A stretch of 64,000 nt of DNA from Flavisolibacter ginsengisoli DSM 18119 (GTDB lineage: Bacteria > Bacteroidota > Bacteroidia > Chitinophagales > Chitinophagaceae): NCBI RefSeq assembly GCF_900129295.1, contig NZ_FQUU01000016.1, positions 1 through 64,000 of the forward strand, written 5' to 3'. Under the pieces are notes generated by a model that did no database searches, had not been told where the DNA came from, and saw only the letters and a program-made list of their open reading frames with translations. Numbering within the stretch: position 1 is the first letter of the stretch; each line of letters begins with the position of its first letter. The translations under genes and the position numbers were made by a program. This document shows, piece after piece, positions 51,006 to 59,040 of this stretch.

Positions 51006-51905
51006 ATGCATATACCTCATCCAATCTTCCAACCTTTTATAGATTACCTTAAATATGAAAAAAGGTATTCTCAGCATACAATTGTTTCCTACCAAACGGA
51101 TCTTATATCATTTAATGATTATATTATTATGCAGTATGGAGAAACTCAATTGAGTTCCTTATCTCACATATACATAAGAACCTGGTTAGCTTCATTAAAG
51201 GATGAAGGACTTTCAGAACGTTCAATAAACAGGAAAATATCAAGTTTAAAATCTTTTTTTAAATACTATCTTAAAAGGGGAGTGATCACTCAAAATCCAA
51301 TGGGAAAGGTAATATCGCCTAAGAGTCAAAAGCGTTTACCTGTATTTATTAGAGATAAGGAAATTAATACCCTTTTACAACACGTTGAATTTCCAAATAA
51401 TTGGTCAGGAAAAACAGAAAGGTTGTTATTGACCGTTTTTTACGATACTGGTATGAGGTTAAGTGAGCTGATCAATCTCAATAGAAGCCAGGTTAATTTT
51501 GCCAACCATTCTTTGAAGGTTTTGGGAAAGGGTAATAAAGAACGGATCATCCCAATAAGCCCTGAATTGGCTTCCTCAATTAAAGACTATATCCATGATT
51601 CAGATACGAATTACCCAGATTTTCCAAAGGATTTTCTTTTACATGATGAAAAGGGTAAACAATTAAGGCCACGTAAGGTATATACAATTGTCAACAAGTA
51701 TCTAAGCTTAGTAACTACAGCTGAGAAGCGAAGTCCCCATATTTTACGACACAGTTTTGCCACTCATATGATGAACAACGGAGCAGATTTGAATGCAGTA
51801 AAAGAATTGCTTGGCCATTCCAGTTTAGCAGCAACCCAGGTTTATACACATAATACTATAGAGAAGCTAAAAGAGATATATAAAAAGTCCCATCCAAAAG
51901 CATAA
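51006..51905 (+). CDS. xerC: XerC/XerD-type tyrosine recombinase
   Basis: This 299-residue site-specific recombinase has an N-terminal SAM-like core-binding domain (about 5-90: FIDYLKYEKRYSQHTIVSYQTDL) and a catalytic domain with Arg151 (YDTGMRLSEL), Lys175 (LGKGNKER), His245/Arg248 (PHILRHSFATHM), His271 (LLGHSSL) and nucleophile Tyr280 (TQVYTH). Length and full catalytic set fit the housekeeping Xer enzymes that resolve chromosome dimers at dif. Whether it is XerC or XerD cannot be decided without its partner. It lies between rpsU and hpf, likely cotranscribed, away from the mobile region, so not an integrase. Confidence 0.88.
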   Translation: MHIPHPIFQPFIDYLKYEKRYSQHTIVSYQTDLISFNDYIIMQYGETQLSSLSHIYIRTWLASLKDEGLSERSINRKISSLKSFFKYYLKRGVITQNPMGKVISPKSQKRLPVFIRDKEINTLLQHVEFPNNWSGKTERLLLTVFYDTGMRLSELINLNRSQVNFANHSLKVLGKGNKERIIPISPELASSIKDYIHDSDTNYPDFPKDFLLHDEKGKQLRPRKVYTIVNKYLSLVTTAEKRSPHILRHSFATHMMNNGADLNAVKELLGHSSLAATQVYTHNTIEKLKEIYKKSHPKA

Positions 51906-52038
51906 AATTGACAGGCGTCATTAAAATAAAAGGATTTTCTTCTTGGTAAAAAATGGGTTATGTTTTAACTTCATACCGGACCAAAAACCAAAAGAAGTAG
52001 TTCTTTGAAACATTTTTTCACAGCTTAAATCAATTTCT

Positions 52039-52338
52039 ATGATTGTTCATGTTCAAGCAATTCATTTTGATGCAGACAGCAAACTGATAGATTATGTAAC
52101 CAAGAAAATTGAGAAGTTACAGCAATACCATGACCGGATCATCAAAGTGGATGTTTTTCTGATCCTAGATAATGTAGTCCATACAATTAAAGATAAGATT
52201 GCAGAAATAAGGGTACATGTTCCAAAATCAGATTTTTTTGTAAAAACAACAAGCAAGTCATTTGAGGCTTCTTTTGACGAAGCATTGGAAGCAATTGTGC
52301 AACAAATAAAAAAGAAAAAAGAAAAGCAAGCTGCTTAA
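52039..52338 (+). CDS. hpf: Ribosome hibernation-promoting factor (HPF/RaiA short form)
   Basis: This 99-residue protein of the short HPF/YfiA family has a single beta-alpha-beta-beta-beta-alpha domain: VHVQAIHFDADSKLIDYVTKK, KVDVFLILDNV, AEIRVHVPKSDFFVKTTSKSF and a Lys-rich end KKKKEKQAA. It binds the decoding site of idle ribosomes. It has no long C-terminal dimerisation domain. An excellent terminator follows. Confidence 0.93.
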   Translation: MIVHVQAIHFDADSKLIDYVTKKIEKLQQYHDRIIKVDVFLILDNVVHTIKDKIAEIRVHVPKSDFFVKTTSKSFEASFDEALEAIVQQIKKKKEKQAA

Positions 52339-52343
52339 ATTAT

Positions 52344-52370
52344 AAAGACCCCGGTTACCCCGGGGTCTTT
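52344..52370 (+). terminator. Terminator after hpf
   Basis: AAAGACCCCGG/CCGGGGTCTTT (52344-52354 and 52360-52370), an 11-bp stem with a short loop, then TTATTTT. It separates hpf from the tRNA-tuf operon. Confidence 0.9.
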
Positions 52371-52428
52371 TATTTTCAGATAATACAATTTTTTTCTCAT
52401 CAATATTTTTTCAATTGTCATTTTCCTT

Positions 52429-52436
52429 TACCTTTG
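52429..52436 (+). promoter_or_regulatory. -7 box for the tRNA-tuf operon
   Basis: TACCTTTG, matching TAnnTTTG, 45 nt before the first tRNA. The -33 region is only T-rich (TTTTTT near 52405-52410). It is the only promoter match between the hpf terminator and tRNA-Thr. Confidence 0.55.
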
Positions 52437-52480
52437 CCTTCCCAAAAAAAGGGGTAGTTCTTTGTAAATCATTAAAAAAT

Positions 52481-52553
52481 GCCACTTTAGCTCAGCTGGT
52501 AGAGCAACTGATTTGTAATCAGTAGGTCGTTGGTTCGATTCCGACAAGTGGCT
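52481..52553 (+). tRNA. tRNA-Thr (anticodon TGT)
   Basis: Acceptor GCCACTT/AAGTGGC, discriminator T, anticodon stem ACTGATT-TGT-AATCAGT, and T-arm GTTGGTTCGATTCCGAC. First tRNA of the group before tuf. Confidence 0.95.
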
Positions 52554-52571
52554 CAGGAATAAATTTATTGG

Positions 52572-52654
52572 GGGCAGGTTCCAGAGCGGCCAAATGGGGC
52601 GGACTGTAAATCCGCTGTCTTTCGACTTCAGTGGTTCGAATCCACTCCTGCCCA
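52572..52654 (+). tRNA. tRNA-Tyr (anticodon GTA)
   Basis: A class II tRNA of 83 nt with a long variable arm (GCTGTCTTTCGACTTCAG): acceptor GGGCAGG/CCTGCCC, discriminator A, anticodon GTA in GGACTGTAAATCC. Confidence 0.95.
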
Positions 52655-52657
52655 CAT

Positions 52658-52693
52658 ACTGTAATTGATAATTTCATAATTGTCAATTACAGT
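52658..52693 (+). other. Hairpin between tRNA-Tyr and tRNA-Gly
   Basis: ACTGTAATTGA (52658-52668) and TCAATTACAGT (52683-52693) are perfect 11-base complements, with a second AATT/AATT pair inside. This gives one nearly continuous 15-bp hairpin in the tRNA spacer. It may serve tRNA processing or partial termination. Confidence 0.6.
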
Positions 52694-52762
52694 TTAGTTC
52701 TTTAAAATATGTTTGTATCATGCAGTTTTTAAAATTGTTGGTACAGTAGGAAATATGGATAA

Positions 52763-52835
52763 GCGGAAGTAGCTCATTTGGTAGAGCGATAGCCTTCCAA
52801 GCTATAGGTGGCCGGTTCGAGCCCGGTCTTCCGCT
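52763..52835 (+). tRNA. tRNA-Gly (anticodon TCC)
   Basis: Acceptor GCGGAAG/CTTCCGC, discriminator T, anticodon TCC in ATAGCCTTCCAAGCTAT, and T-arm GGCCGGTTCGAGCCCGGTC. Confidence 0.95.
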
Positions 52836-52875
52836 CCAGGTAAGATGACAGACTTGCAAAAGCAAGCGTGGATAG

Positions 52876-52925
52876 TGACAGTTGATGATTGCTCTTCACT
52901 GTTTGCTAACAACGGTCAACTGTCA
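52876..52925 (+). other. Inverted repeat between tRNA-Gly and tRNA-Thr
   Basis: TGACAGTTGA (52876-52885) and TCAACTGTCA (52916-52925) are perfect 10-base complements 30 nt apart, in the 100-nt spacer between two tRNA genes. The design is like the hairpin in the preceding spacer. Confidence 0.55.
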
Positions 52926-52935
52926 ACCGACAAAA

Positions 52936-53007
52936 GCCGTTGTAGCTCAGGGGCAGAGCACTTCCTTGGTAAGGAAGAGGTCGTGAGTTCAATTCTCATC
53001 AACGGCT
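52936..53007 (+). tRNA. tRNA-Thr (anticodon GGT)
   Basis: Acceptor GCCGTTG/CAACGGC, discriminator T, anticodon GGT in CTTCCTTGGTAAGGAAG, and T-arm GTGAGTTCAATTCTCAT. It lies 184 nt before tuf and is probably cotranscribed with it. Confidence 0.95.
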
Positions 53008-53191
53008 CTTCTTACAGTATTTGTGATGCTTGCATTTCAGATACGGCATATAACATAGCTGTAATTGGTGATGGAAGGTTTGGAGTTTCCATTGCTGGTA
53101 ACATATGAAGTATCCTTCGATTCATTGATGAAATGATAGGAGGTTTTTCAATTTAATAAATTTATAACTCCACAACTAAAAACCGATAAAA

Positions 53192-54379
53192 ATGTCTAAA
53201 GAGACCTTTAAGAGGGAGAAACCTCACGTTAACGTTGGTACCATCGGTCACGTAGACCACGGTAAAACAACATTGACTGCCGCTATTACTGAGATCCTTT
53301 CTAAAAAGGGATTAGCGACAGCAAAAAAATATGATGAAATTGATGGTGCACCTGAAGAAAAAGAAAGGGGTATCACCATCAATACTGCTCACGTAGAATA
53401 TCAAACAGCAACACGTCACTATGCGCACGTTGACTGTCCTGGTCACGCTGACTATGTGAAGAACATGATTACTGGTGCTGCCCAAATGGATGGTGCTATT
53501 TTAGTTGTGGCTGCTACAGATGGTCCTATGCCTCAAACAAAGGAACACATCCTTCTTGCCCGCCAGGTAGGTGTTCCCCGTATTGTGGTATTTATGAATA
53601 AAGTTGACCTTGTTGATGATCCTGAATTATTGGAGCTTGTGGAAATGGAAATCCGTGAATTATTGAGCTCTTATGGTTTTGATGGAGATAATACTCCAAT
53701 CATCAAAGGTTCTGCAACTGGTGCTTTAGCTGGTGAAGAAAAATGGGTTAAAGGTGTTGAAGAATTGATGGATGCTGTAGATAGCTACATTCCATTGCCT
53801 CCACGCCCGGTTGATCAACCATTCCTGATGTCAGTTGAAGACGTTTTCTCTATTACTGGTCGTGGTACTGTTGCCACTGGCCGTATTGAAAGAGGTCGCA
53901 TCAAAGTTGGTGAAAGTGTTGAGATCGTTGGTTTACAGGAAACTCCACTTACATCTACTTGTACTGGTGTTGAGATGTTCCGTAAGTTGTTGGACGAGGG
54001 TGAGGCTGGTGATAATGCTGGTTTATTATTACGCGGTATTGAGAAAACTCAGATCCGTCGTGGTATGGTAATCTGTAAGCCAGGTTCTATTACTCCACAC
54101 ACTGAGTTTAAAGGTGAAGTTTATGTATTAAGCAAAGAAGAAGGTGGACGCCACACTCCATTCTTCCAAAAATATCGTCCTCAGTTCTATTTCAGAACAA
54201 CGGACGTTACTGGTGAGGTAGAATTGCCTGCAGGTACAGAAATGATCATGCCTGGCGATAATACATCATTAACTGTTAGACTGATCCAGCCTATTGCCAT
54301 GGAGAAAGGTTTGAAGTTTGCGATTCGTGAAGGTGGTCGTACAGTTGGTGCCGGTCAGGTTACTGAAATCTTAAAATAA
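53192..54379 (+). CDS. tuf: Elongation factor Tu
   Basis: This 395-residue GTPase delivers aminoacyl-tRNA to the ribosome. G1 loop [13 protein letters not shown] (about 18-30), switch [41 protein letters not shown] (G3), NKVD (G4, about 135) and SATGALAGE (G5); domains 2 and 3 follow with [13 protein letters not shown] and the C-terminal [19 protein letters not shown]. Full length. A weak AGGAGG lies 53 nt before the start, too far to be its Shine-Dalgarno. Part of the tRNA-tuf-tRNA-Trp-secE-nusG operon. Confidence 0.98.
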   Translation: MSKETFKREKPHVNVGTIGHVDHGKTTLTAAITEILSKKGLATAKKYDEIDGAPEEKERGITINTAHVEYQTATRHYAHVDCPGHADYVKNMITGAAQMDGAILVVAATDGPMPQTKEHILLARQVGVPRIVVFMNKVDLVDDPELLELVEMEIRELLSSYGFDGDNTPIIKGSATGALAGEEKWVKGVEELMDAVDSYIPLPPRPVDQPFLMSVEDVFSITGRGTVATGRIERGRIKVGESVEIVGLQETPLTSTCTGVEMFRKLLDEGEAGDNAGLLLRGIEKTQIRRGMVICKPGSITPHTEFKGEVYVLSKEEGGRHTPFFQKYRPQFYFRTTDVTGEVELPAGTEMIMPGDNTSLTVRLIQPIAMEKGLKFAIREGGRTVGAGQVTEILK

Positions 54380-54405
54380 GCTTTGAGCCAAAAGCTTTTA
54401 GCTTT

Positions 54406-54484
54406 ATCCGCCAAGGCGGATTGCAAATGATCACTATATTTGCAATATAATTCTAAAAGCTGTTAGCATTTGCTAATAGCTTTT
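54406..54484 (+). other. Two hairpins and a -7 box between tuf and tRNA-Trp
   Basis: ATCCGCC/GGCGGAT (54406-54421) forms a tight hairpin. AAAAGCT-TTAGC / GCTAA-AGCTTTT (54455-54484) forms a 12-bp stem with one mismatch. Between them ATTGCAAAT and ATTTGCAAT repeat inversely around a TATATTTG promoter-like box (54435-54442). This may give partial termination after tuf and a fresh start for tRNA-Trp-secE-nusG. Confidence 0.5.
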
Positions 54485-54492
54485 AGCTTTCT

Positions 54493-54563
54493 ACGGGCAT
54501 AGTTCAATGGCAGAATAGCGGTCTCCAAAACCGTTGATGGGAGTTCGAATCTCTCTGCCCGTG
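54493..54563 (+). tRNA. tRNA-Trp (anticodon CCA)
   Basis: Acceptor ACGGGCA/TGCCCGT, discriminator G, anticodon CCA in CGGTCTCCAAAACCG, and T-arm GGGAGTTCGAATCTCTC. It lies in the usual Bacteroidota place between tuf and secE. Confidence 0.95.
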
Positions 54564-54636
54564 CTAATTGATTTGAAAATGGATAATCTGGAAACTATGT
54601 GGCAGACTAAACATTTCAAATTACCAAATTGCAACC

Positions 54637-54831
54637 ATGAATAAAGTATCTAATTATTTCCGTGATTCTTATAAGGAATTAATGGAAAAGGTGACCTGGC
54701 CTAACTGGACACAATTACAACAGTCTACAATGATTGTTTTAGCTGCTACGTTGCTGATAACAGCCGTTGTAGGTGCAATGGACTTTGTAGCAGCAGGTGG
54801 GTTGAATCTTATCTATAAAATGTTCAAATAA
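54637..54831 (+). CDS. secE: Preprotein translocase subunit SecE
   Basis: This 64-residue essential membrane subunit of the SecYEG channel has an amphipathic N-terminal helix (NYFRDSYKELMEKVTWPNW, with the conserved VTWP) and one membrane helix (MIVLAATLLITAVVGAMDFV). Normal for the short form. It ends one base before the nusG ATG (TAA then ATG), so translation is coupled. Confidence 0.95.
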   Translation: MNKVSNYFRDSYKELMEKVTWPNWTQLQQSTMIVLAATLLITAVVGAMDFVAAGGLNLIYKMFK

Positions 54832-55416
54832 ATGGAAGCTACAGCGCAAAATACGCAACAGCCGCAACAACAGGAAACCAAGTGGTATGTTCTGCGTGTT
54901 GTTAGCGGGAAGGAGCGAAAAGTAAAAGAATACCTTGACAAGGAAGTATCAAGAGGTGGATGGAGCGAGGTTGTCAAACAGGTTTTTTTACCGGTTGAGA
55001 AAGTATATAAAGTTCAGAATGGAAAGAAAGTAATGCGGGAGCGTAACTATTATCCCGGTTATGTTATGATTGAGATCGCTGATGGCAAATTAGGTGATGA
55101 TCTTAGAGATGTGATTAAGAATACTTCAAATGTTATACATTTCCTGGGTAAAGAGAATCCTATTGCTTTGCGTAAAGCCGAGGTAAATAAAATGCTCGGC
55201 AAAATGGATGAAATGGCAGAAGCCGGTGGAGTAAGCATGAGTGAGCCTTTTATTGTTGGGGAGACAATTAAGATAATAGAAGGACCTTTTAATGACTTTA
55301 ACGGGGTAATTGAAGAAGTAAATGATGAGAAAAAGAAATTGAAGGTTACTGTAAAGATATTTGGCCGTTCTACGCCTGTTGAATTGAACTATATGCAGGT
55401 AGAAAAAATAAGTTAA
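54832..55416 (+). CDS. nusG: Transcription antitermination factor NusG
   Basis: This 194-residue factor binds RNA polymerase and joins transcription to Rho or ribosomes. NGN domain: KWYVLRVVSGKERKVKEYL, then NYYPGYVMIEI and FLGKENPIALRKAEV. The C-terminal KOW domain has VGETIKIIEGPFNDFNGVIEEV and GRSTPVELNYMQVEKI. The N-terminus carries a Gln-rich extension (QNTQQPQQQETK). A strong terminator follows. Confidence 0.96.
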   Translation: MEATAQNTQQPQQQETKWYVLRVVSGKERKVKEYLDKEVSRGGWSEVVKQVFLPVEKVYKVQNGKKVMRERNYYPGYVMIEIADGKLGDDLRDVIKNTSNVIHFLGKENPIALRKAEVNKMLGKMDEMAEAGGVSMSEPFIVGETIKIIEGPFNDFNGVIEEVNDEKKKLKVTVKIFGRSTPVELNYMQVEKIS

Positions 55417-55436
55417 TCCAGAGAAGATATAGTAAT

Positions 55437-55464
55437 AAAAAGCCATCCAATCGGATGGCTTTTT
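55437..55464 (+). terminator. Terminator after nusG
   Basis: AAAAAGCCATCC and GGATGGCTTTTT form a 12-bp stem with an AATC loop and a T-run; it is symmetrical. It separates nusG from the rplK operon. Confidence 0.92.
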
Positions 55465-55520
55465 ATTTGTTGGTTACTTTATTATTCTAACTGTCTTATT
55501 AACAAAAAATATCCTCTTTG

Positions 55521-55554
55521 TTGCTCTCCAATTAAGTTAAATTATATACATTTG
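55521..55554 (+). promoter_or_regulatory. Promoter of the rplKAJL operon
   Basis: TACATTTG (55547-55554), an exact TAnnTTTG, with TTG at 55521-55523 as -33 (spacing slightly long at 23). It lies about 107 nt before the rplK start. Confidence 0.6.
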
Positions 55555-55578
55555 CGGCCCCAATTAGTTCTTTTTTGT

Positions 55579-55640
55579 CCCGCTAGACGGGTTATGAGGA
55601 ATTTGGGAGACCCGGTAGTCGCTGAGATGAAGGGTCGCTT
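55579..55640 (+). promoter_or_regulatory. Structured rplK leader, possible L1 autoregulation site
   Basis: CCCG/CGGG hairpin (55579-55591). Further on, GGGAG (55605-55609) joins GACCC (55609-55613), which pairs with GGGTC (55632-55636), and GAGATGAA lies just before that. A GGGAG facing an ATGAA-type loop beside a short helix resembles the L1-binding site in 23S rRNA and in L1 operon leaders. Autogenous control by L1 is known for this operon in other bacteria; here it is inference from motif and position. Confidence 0.4.
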
Positions 55641-55660
55641 GAACCAATAAATCGAAGAAA

Positions 55661-56104
55661 ATGGCAAAAGAAATCACTGGCTATGTAAAGCTTCAGTGCA
55701 AAGGTGGCCAGGCTAATCCTGCACCTCCAATTGGTCCGGCATTGGGTTCCAAAGGTGTTAACATCATGGAATTCTGTAAGCAATTCAATGCAAGGACGCA
55801 AGACAAGATGGGAAAAGTTCTCCCTGTATTACTTACTGTATATTCTGATAAGTCTTTTGACTTTGTTATTAAAACTCCACCAGCAGCTGTCCAATTGAAG
55901 GATGCCGCAAAAATTCAAAGTGGTTCAAAAGAGCCTAATCGTCAAAAAGTTGGAAAGGTGACCTGGGCACAGGTTGAAGAGATCGCAAAAGATAAAATGG
56001 CCGATCTTAACGCCTTTACATTGGAAAGCGCCATGAGCATGGTAGCTGGTACTGCCCGCAGTATGGGTTTGACGGTTGAAGGAACTGCTCCCTGGCAAAA
56101 ATAA
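55661..56104 (+). CDS. rplK: 50S ribosomal protein L11
   Basis: This 147-residue protein binds the GTPase centre of 23S rRNA. N-terminal [35 protein letters not shown] (proline-rich loop) and the C-terminal rRNA-binding half with [17 protein letters not shown] and [15 protein letters not shown]. Length standard. First gene of the operon. Confidence 0.97.
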   Translation: MAKEITGYVKLQCKGGQANPAPPIGPALGSKGVNIMEFCKQFNARTQDKMGKVLPVLLTVYSDKSFDFVIKTPPAAVQLKDAAKIQSGSKEPNRQKVGKVTWAQVEEIAKDKMADLNAFTLESAMSMVAGTARSMGLTVEGTAPWQK

Positions 56105-56130
56105 TTTTGAACTAATTAAAAAGAATTAAA

Positions 56131-56826
56131 ATGGCATTCATTCCTAAAAAAAGAAAAGCAATCAACTCAAAAGTTGATGCGAAAAAGGCTTATTCTTTGA
56201 AAGATGCTTCTGCATTGGTTAAAGAGGTGAATACAACGAAGTTTGATGCTTCTGTTGACTTACATATACGTTTAGGTGTAGATCCTAAAAAAGCTGATCA
56301 GGCAATCCGTGGAACAGTTACTTTACCTCACGGTACTGGTAAAACAAAAAAAGTACTTGTGCTTTGTGGTCCTGACCAGGAAGCTGCAGCAAAAGGCGCA
56401 GGCGCTGATTATGTAGGTTTAGATGAATTTGTTCAAAAAATCGAGGGCGGATGGACAGATGTTGATGTTATTGTAGCAACTCCGGCTGTAATGCCTAAGA
56501 TAGGTAGGCTAGGTAAAATATTAGGACCTCGTAACCTAATGCCAAACCCAAAGACTGGTACTGTAACAAATGATGTTGCTTCTGCAGTTAATGAAGTTAA
56601 AGGTGGTAAAATTGCTTTTAAAGTTGACAAGGCTGGAATCATACATGCCTCTATTGGACGTGTTTCTTTTAGTCCGGATAAAATTGCTGCCAACAGCCAG
56701 GAATTGATCAATGCAATCATTAAAGCAAAACCTGCCACAGCCAAAGGAACTTACCTGAAGGGTTTGACTATGGCCAGTACCATGAGTCCTGGTATTGCTA
56801 TTGACACTAAAACTTTTGTTCACTAA
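56131..56826 (+). CDS. rplA: 50S ribosomal protein L1
   Basis: This 231-residue protein binds the L1 stalk of 23S rRNA and in many bacteria represses its own operon. Domain I shows [20 protein letters not shown] and [19 protein letters not shown]; also seen are [26 protein letters not shown] and [21 protein letters not shown]. Normal length, 26 nt from rplK. Part of rplKAJL. Confidence 0.97.
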   Translation: MAFIPKKRKAINSKVDAKKAYSLKDASALVKEVNTTKFDASVDLHIRLGVDPKKADQAIRGTVTLPHGTGKTKKVLVLCGPDQEAAAKGAGADYVGLDEFVQKIEGGWTDVDVIVATPAVMPKIGRLGKILGPRNLMPNPKTGTVTNDVASAVNEVKGGKIAFKVDKAGIIHASIGRVSFSPDKIAANSQELINAIIKAKPATAKGTYLKGLTMASTMSPGIAIDTKTFVH

Positions 56827-56853
56827 TCCTAACCATGGATAAAACGTATTATA

Positions 56854-57384
56854 ATGACTAAAGAACAAAAAAATGAAGTAATAGAAGCGTTAAAAGAGAA
56901 ATTTTCTCAGTACAACAACTTCTATGTTACAAATACAGAATCTTTAAGCGTAGAACAGGTATCTAAGCTTCGCCGCGTATGTTTCAACAAGAATGTTGAA
57001 ATGAAAGTGGCAAAGAATACATTAATAAGAAAAGCGCTTGAATCCCTAGGCAATGAGAGCTATGCAGGCATGTTTGATTCTTTGAATAATGTAACTGCCC
57101 TAATGTTTTCAGAAAATCCCAAAGAGCCAGCTTTAATTATTTCCTCTTTCCGTTCAGAAAGCAAAGGAGAAAAGCCTGAATTAAAAGCAGCTTTTATTAA
57201 TGGAGACATTTATAGTGGTGACAGTAACCTGAAAACTCTGACACAGATCAAGACCAAAAATGAATTGATCGGTGAAGTGATCGGTTTATTGCAATCTCCT
57301 GCAAAAAGAGTGTTGGCTGCTTTATTGCACCATCATGAAAAACAAGCAGAAGGTGCTTCTACCGAAGCTACTGCAGCAGAATAG
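56854..57384 (+). CDS. rplJ: 50S ribosomal protein L10
   Basis: This 176-residue protein anchors L7/L12 dimers to the ribosomal stalk. YNNFYVTNTESLSVEQVSKLRR, VEMKVAKNTLIRKALE and the C-terminal L12-binding helix LQSPAKRVLAALLHHHEKQ are visible. Only 27 nt separate it from rplA, so a long L10 leader of the E. coli type is absent. rplL follows after 159 nt. Confidence 0.96.
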   Translation: MTKEQKNEVIEALKEKFSQYNNFYVTNTESLSVEQVSKLRRVCFNKNVEMKVAKNTLIRKALESLGNESYAGMFDSLNNVTALMFSENPKEPALIISSFRSESKGEKPELKAAFINGDIYSGDSNLKTLTQIKTKNELIGEVIGLLQSPAKRVLAALLHHHEKQAEGASTEATAAE

Positions 57385-57543
57385 TTTTTATAAACTATAT
57401 ATCGTAGAACTGTTTAGGACCAAATATATTTGACTATCCTGAATAGATCAACATAAACCCAGGCCTGAGGGTCAATAAAGGCAAAATTTTTTTAAACCCT
57501 CCGTCGGAGCAATAGCTGTGAAGTCGGAAAAAATTTAAATTAA
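57385..57543 (+). promoter_or_regulatory. Long rplJ-rplL spacer with -7 box and hairpin
   Basis: A TATATTTG box (57425-57432) and a small CTCC/GGAG hairpin (about 57500-57511) lie in the 159-nt gap. A separate start here, or an RNA processing site, could raise L7/L12 output to the four copies per ribosome needed. No good -33 box is seen. Confidence 0.35.
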
Positions 57544-57918
57544 ATGGCAGACGTTAAAAATCTTGCAGAACAATTAGTAGGCCTTACTGTTAAAGAAGTA
57601 CAGGAATTGGCCGATTTCTTAAAATCAGAATACGGTATTGAGCCAGCTGCAGCTACAGTTGTTGCAGGTCCAGCTGCAGGCGGTGCTGCTCCAGCTGCTG
57701 AAGAAAAAACTACTTTCAATGTAATTTTAAAAAGCGCAGGTGCTTCTAAATTGAATGTTGTTAAAATCGTTAAGGATTTAACAGGATTAGGCTTAAAAGA
57801 AGCTAAAGATCTGGTAGATGGCGCTCCGAAACCAATCAAAGAAGGTGTAGACAAAGCTACTGCTGAAGAATTAGCTGCTAAGCTGAAAGAAGCTGGTGCT
57901 GATGTTGAAATCGCATAA
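57544..57918 (+). CDS. rplL: 50S ribosomal protein L7/L12
   Basis: This 124-residue stalk protein recruits translation GTPases. N-terminal dimer domain ([20 protein letters not shown]), an Ala/Gly/Pro hinge (about 38-56), and the C-terminal domain with [41 protein letters not shown] and a helix rich in Ala. A strong terminator follows within about 20 nt, so rpoB is not in the same transcript. Confidence 0.97.
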   Translation: MADVKNLAEQLVGLTVKEVQELADFLKSEYGIEPAAATVVAGPAAGGAAPAAEEKTTFNVILKSAGASKLNVVKIVKDLTGLGLKEAKDLVDGAPKPIKEGVDKATAEELAAKLKEAGADVEIA

Positions 57919-57940
57919 CATAACTCTCTTTTATTAAGTG

Positions 57941-57967
57941 ATGGCTCCCCAAGGGGAGCCATTTTTT
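57941..57967 (+). terminator. Terminator after rplL
   Basis: ATGGCTCCCC/GGGGAGCCAT, a 10-bp stem with an AA loop (57941-57962), then TTTTTT. It ends the ribosomal operon before rpoB, unusual for bacteria where rplJL-rpoBC form one unit. Confidence 0.93.
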
Positions 57968-58073
57968 ATAATAAATTGAGCAGGAACAATATTTTTTTTC
58001 TATCATTTAATTTTCCTGGTTATCAATTACTTAATATACTGACTTTTTAAATCAACCTTGGTATGGTAATTTT

Positions 58074-58105
58074 ATTGTGAAAAGCTATACTGAGCCCTAT
58101 ATTTG
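58074..58105 (+). promoter_or_regulatory. Promoter of the glycosyltransferase-asnB pair
   Basis: ATTG (58074-58077), 20 nt, TATATTTG (58098-58105). The TTG at 58103 that could start the next gene lies inside the -7 box, so translation begins at the ATG at 58124. Confidence 0.7.
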
Positions 58106-58123
58106 CTAGTAACCTTATGTAAA

Positions 58124-59035
58124 ATGTTATCACCCCTAACACCCAAACCAAGAGTATCTGTTATTACACTTAATTGGAATAACCAGGAAATCACTTGCGA
58201 TCTACTTCGTTCAATAAAAGAACTGAACACTTATCCAAATCTGGAGGTTATAGTCGTCGATAATGCTTCAAAACTTGATCCTACCCACGCTTTTTTATCT
58301 GTTTTCCCCGATGCCAAAGTGATACGCAATAAAAGCAATCTTGGGTTTAGTGCAGGTAATAATGTTGGGATACGACAAGCTTCTGGTGATTATTTATTCC
58401 TGGTAAATAACGATACAGAATTTACTCCGCACCTTATTGAAGGTTTAGTAGAAATATTTACCAGGTTTCCTGATGCAGGTATGGTTAGTCCAAAGTTCCA
58501 TTACTTCTTTGCCAAAGGAACTATTGAATATGCTGGTTATAATCCTGTAAATATATTTACCGGTAGAAATTCTATGATTGGCTGCCGTGAAAAAGATCTG
58601 GGGCAATATAATGCCGTAAAAGAAACTAATTATGCTCACGGTGGTGGAATGATGGTAAGTAGAAAAGTGATTGAAGAAGTAGGCCTTATGCCTGAAGACT
58701 TTTTCCTTTACTATGAAGAACTGGACTGGTCTGTGAAAATTAAAAAGAAAGGATTTAAAATATATTATCAACCAGCTTCGCTTATTTATCATAAGGAGTC
58801 AATGACAACCGGGAAGATGAGTCCTTTGAAAACATTCTACCTGACAAGAAACAGAATATTGTTTATGCGGAGAAATGTTCCCATTCTTGGATTGGGTGTC
58901 TTTGTTTTGTATTTTATATTATTTACTATTCCAAAGAATACAATGACCTATTTGGTAAAAAAACAAGGAGAACATTTAAAGTGGTTCTGGAAAGGAATTC
59001 TTTGGCATTTTAACTCAAAAATTAAATTTAACTGA
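58124..59035 (+). CDS. GT2-family glycosyltransferase
   Basis: This inverting GT-A glycosyltransferase of about 303 residues has a C-terminal membrane part. VSVITLNWNNQEITCDLLRSI (start of fold), VIVVDNASKLD, NLGFSAGNNVGIRQASG, the DxD-like LVNNDTEF, and AHGGGMMVSRKVIEEVGLM plus DFFLYYEELDWS are present; all are of the rhamnosyl/N-acetylglucosaminyl type found in surface polysaccharide synthesis. The last 50 residues carry a hydrophobic segment (LGLGVFVLYFILFTI). Start fixed by the promoter overlap. asnB follows after 5 nt. The substrate is unknown. Confidence 0.9.
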   Translation: MLSPLTPKPRVSVITLNWNNQEITCDLLRSIKELNTYPNLEVIVVDNASKLDPTHAFLSVFPDAKVIRNKSNLGFSAGNNVGIRQASGDYLFLVNNDTEFTPHLIEGLVEIFTRFPDAGMVSPKFHYFFAKGTIEYAGYNPVNIFTGRNSMIGCREKDLGQYNAVKETNYAHGGGMMVSRKVIEEVGLMPEDFFLYYEELDWSVKIKKKGFKIYYQPASLIYHKESMTTGKMSPLKTFYLTRNRILFMRRNVPILGLGVFVLYFILFTIPKNTMTYLVKKQGEHLKWFWKGILWHFNSKIKFN

Positions 59036-59040
59036 CAGCC

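Noticed and set aside
51006-51905. Tyrosine recombinase as integron or phage integrase
   Set aside because: Size, full catalytic set and housekeeping neighbours (rpsU, hpf) fit Xer; no att repeats are near it.
57540-57962. 140-codon minus frame opposite rplL
   Set aside because: rplL is certain; the antisense frame even runs through its terminator.
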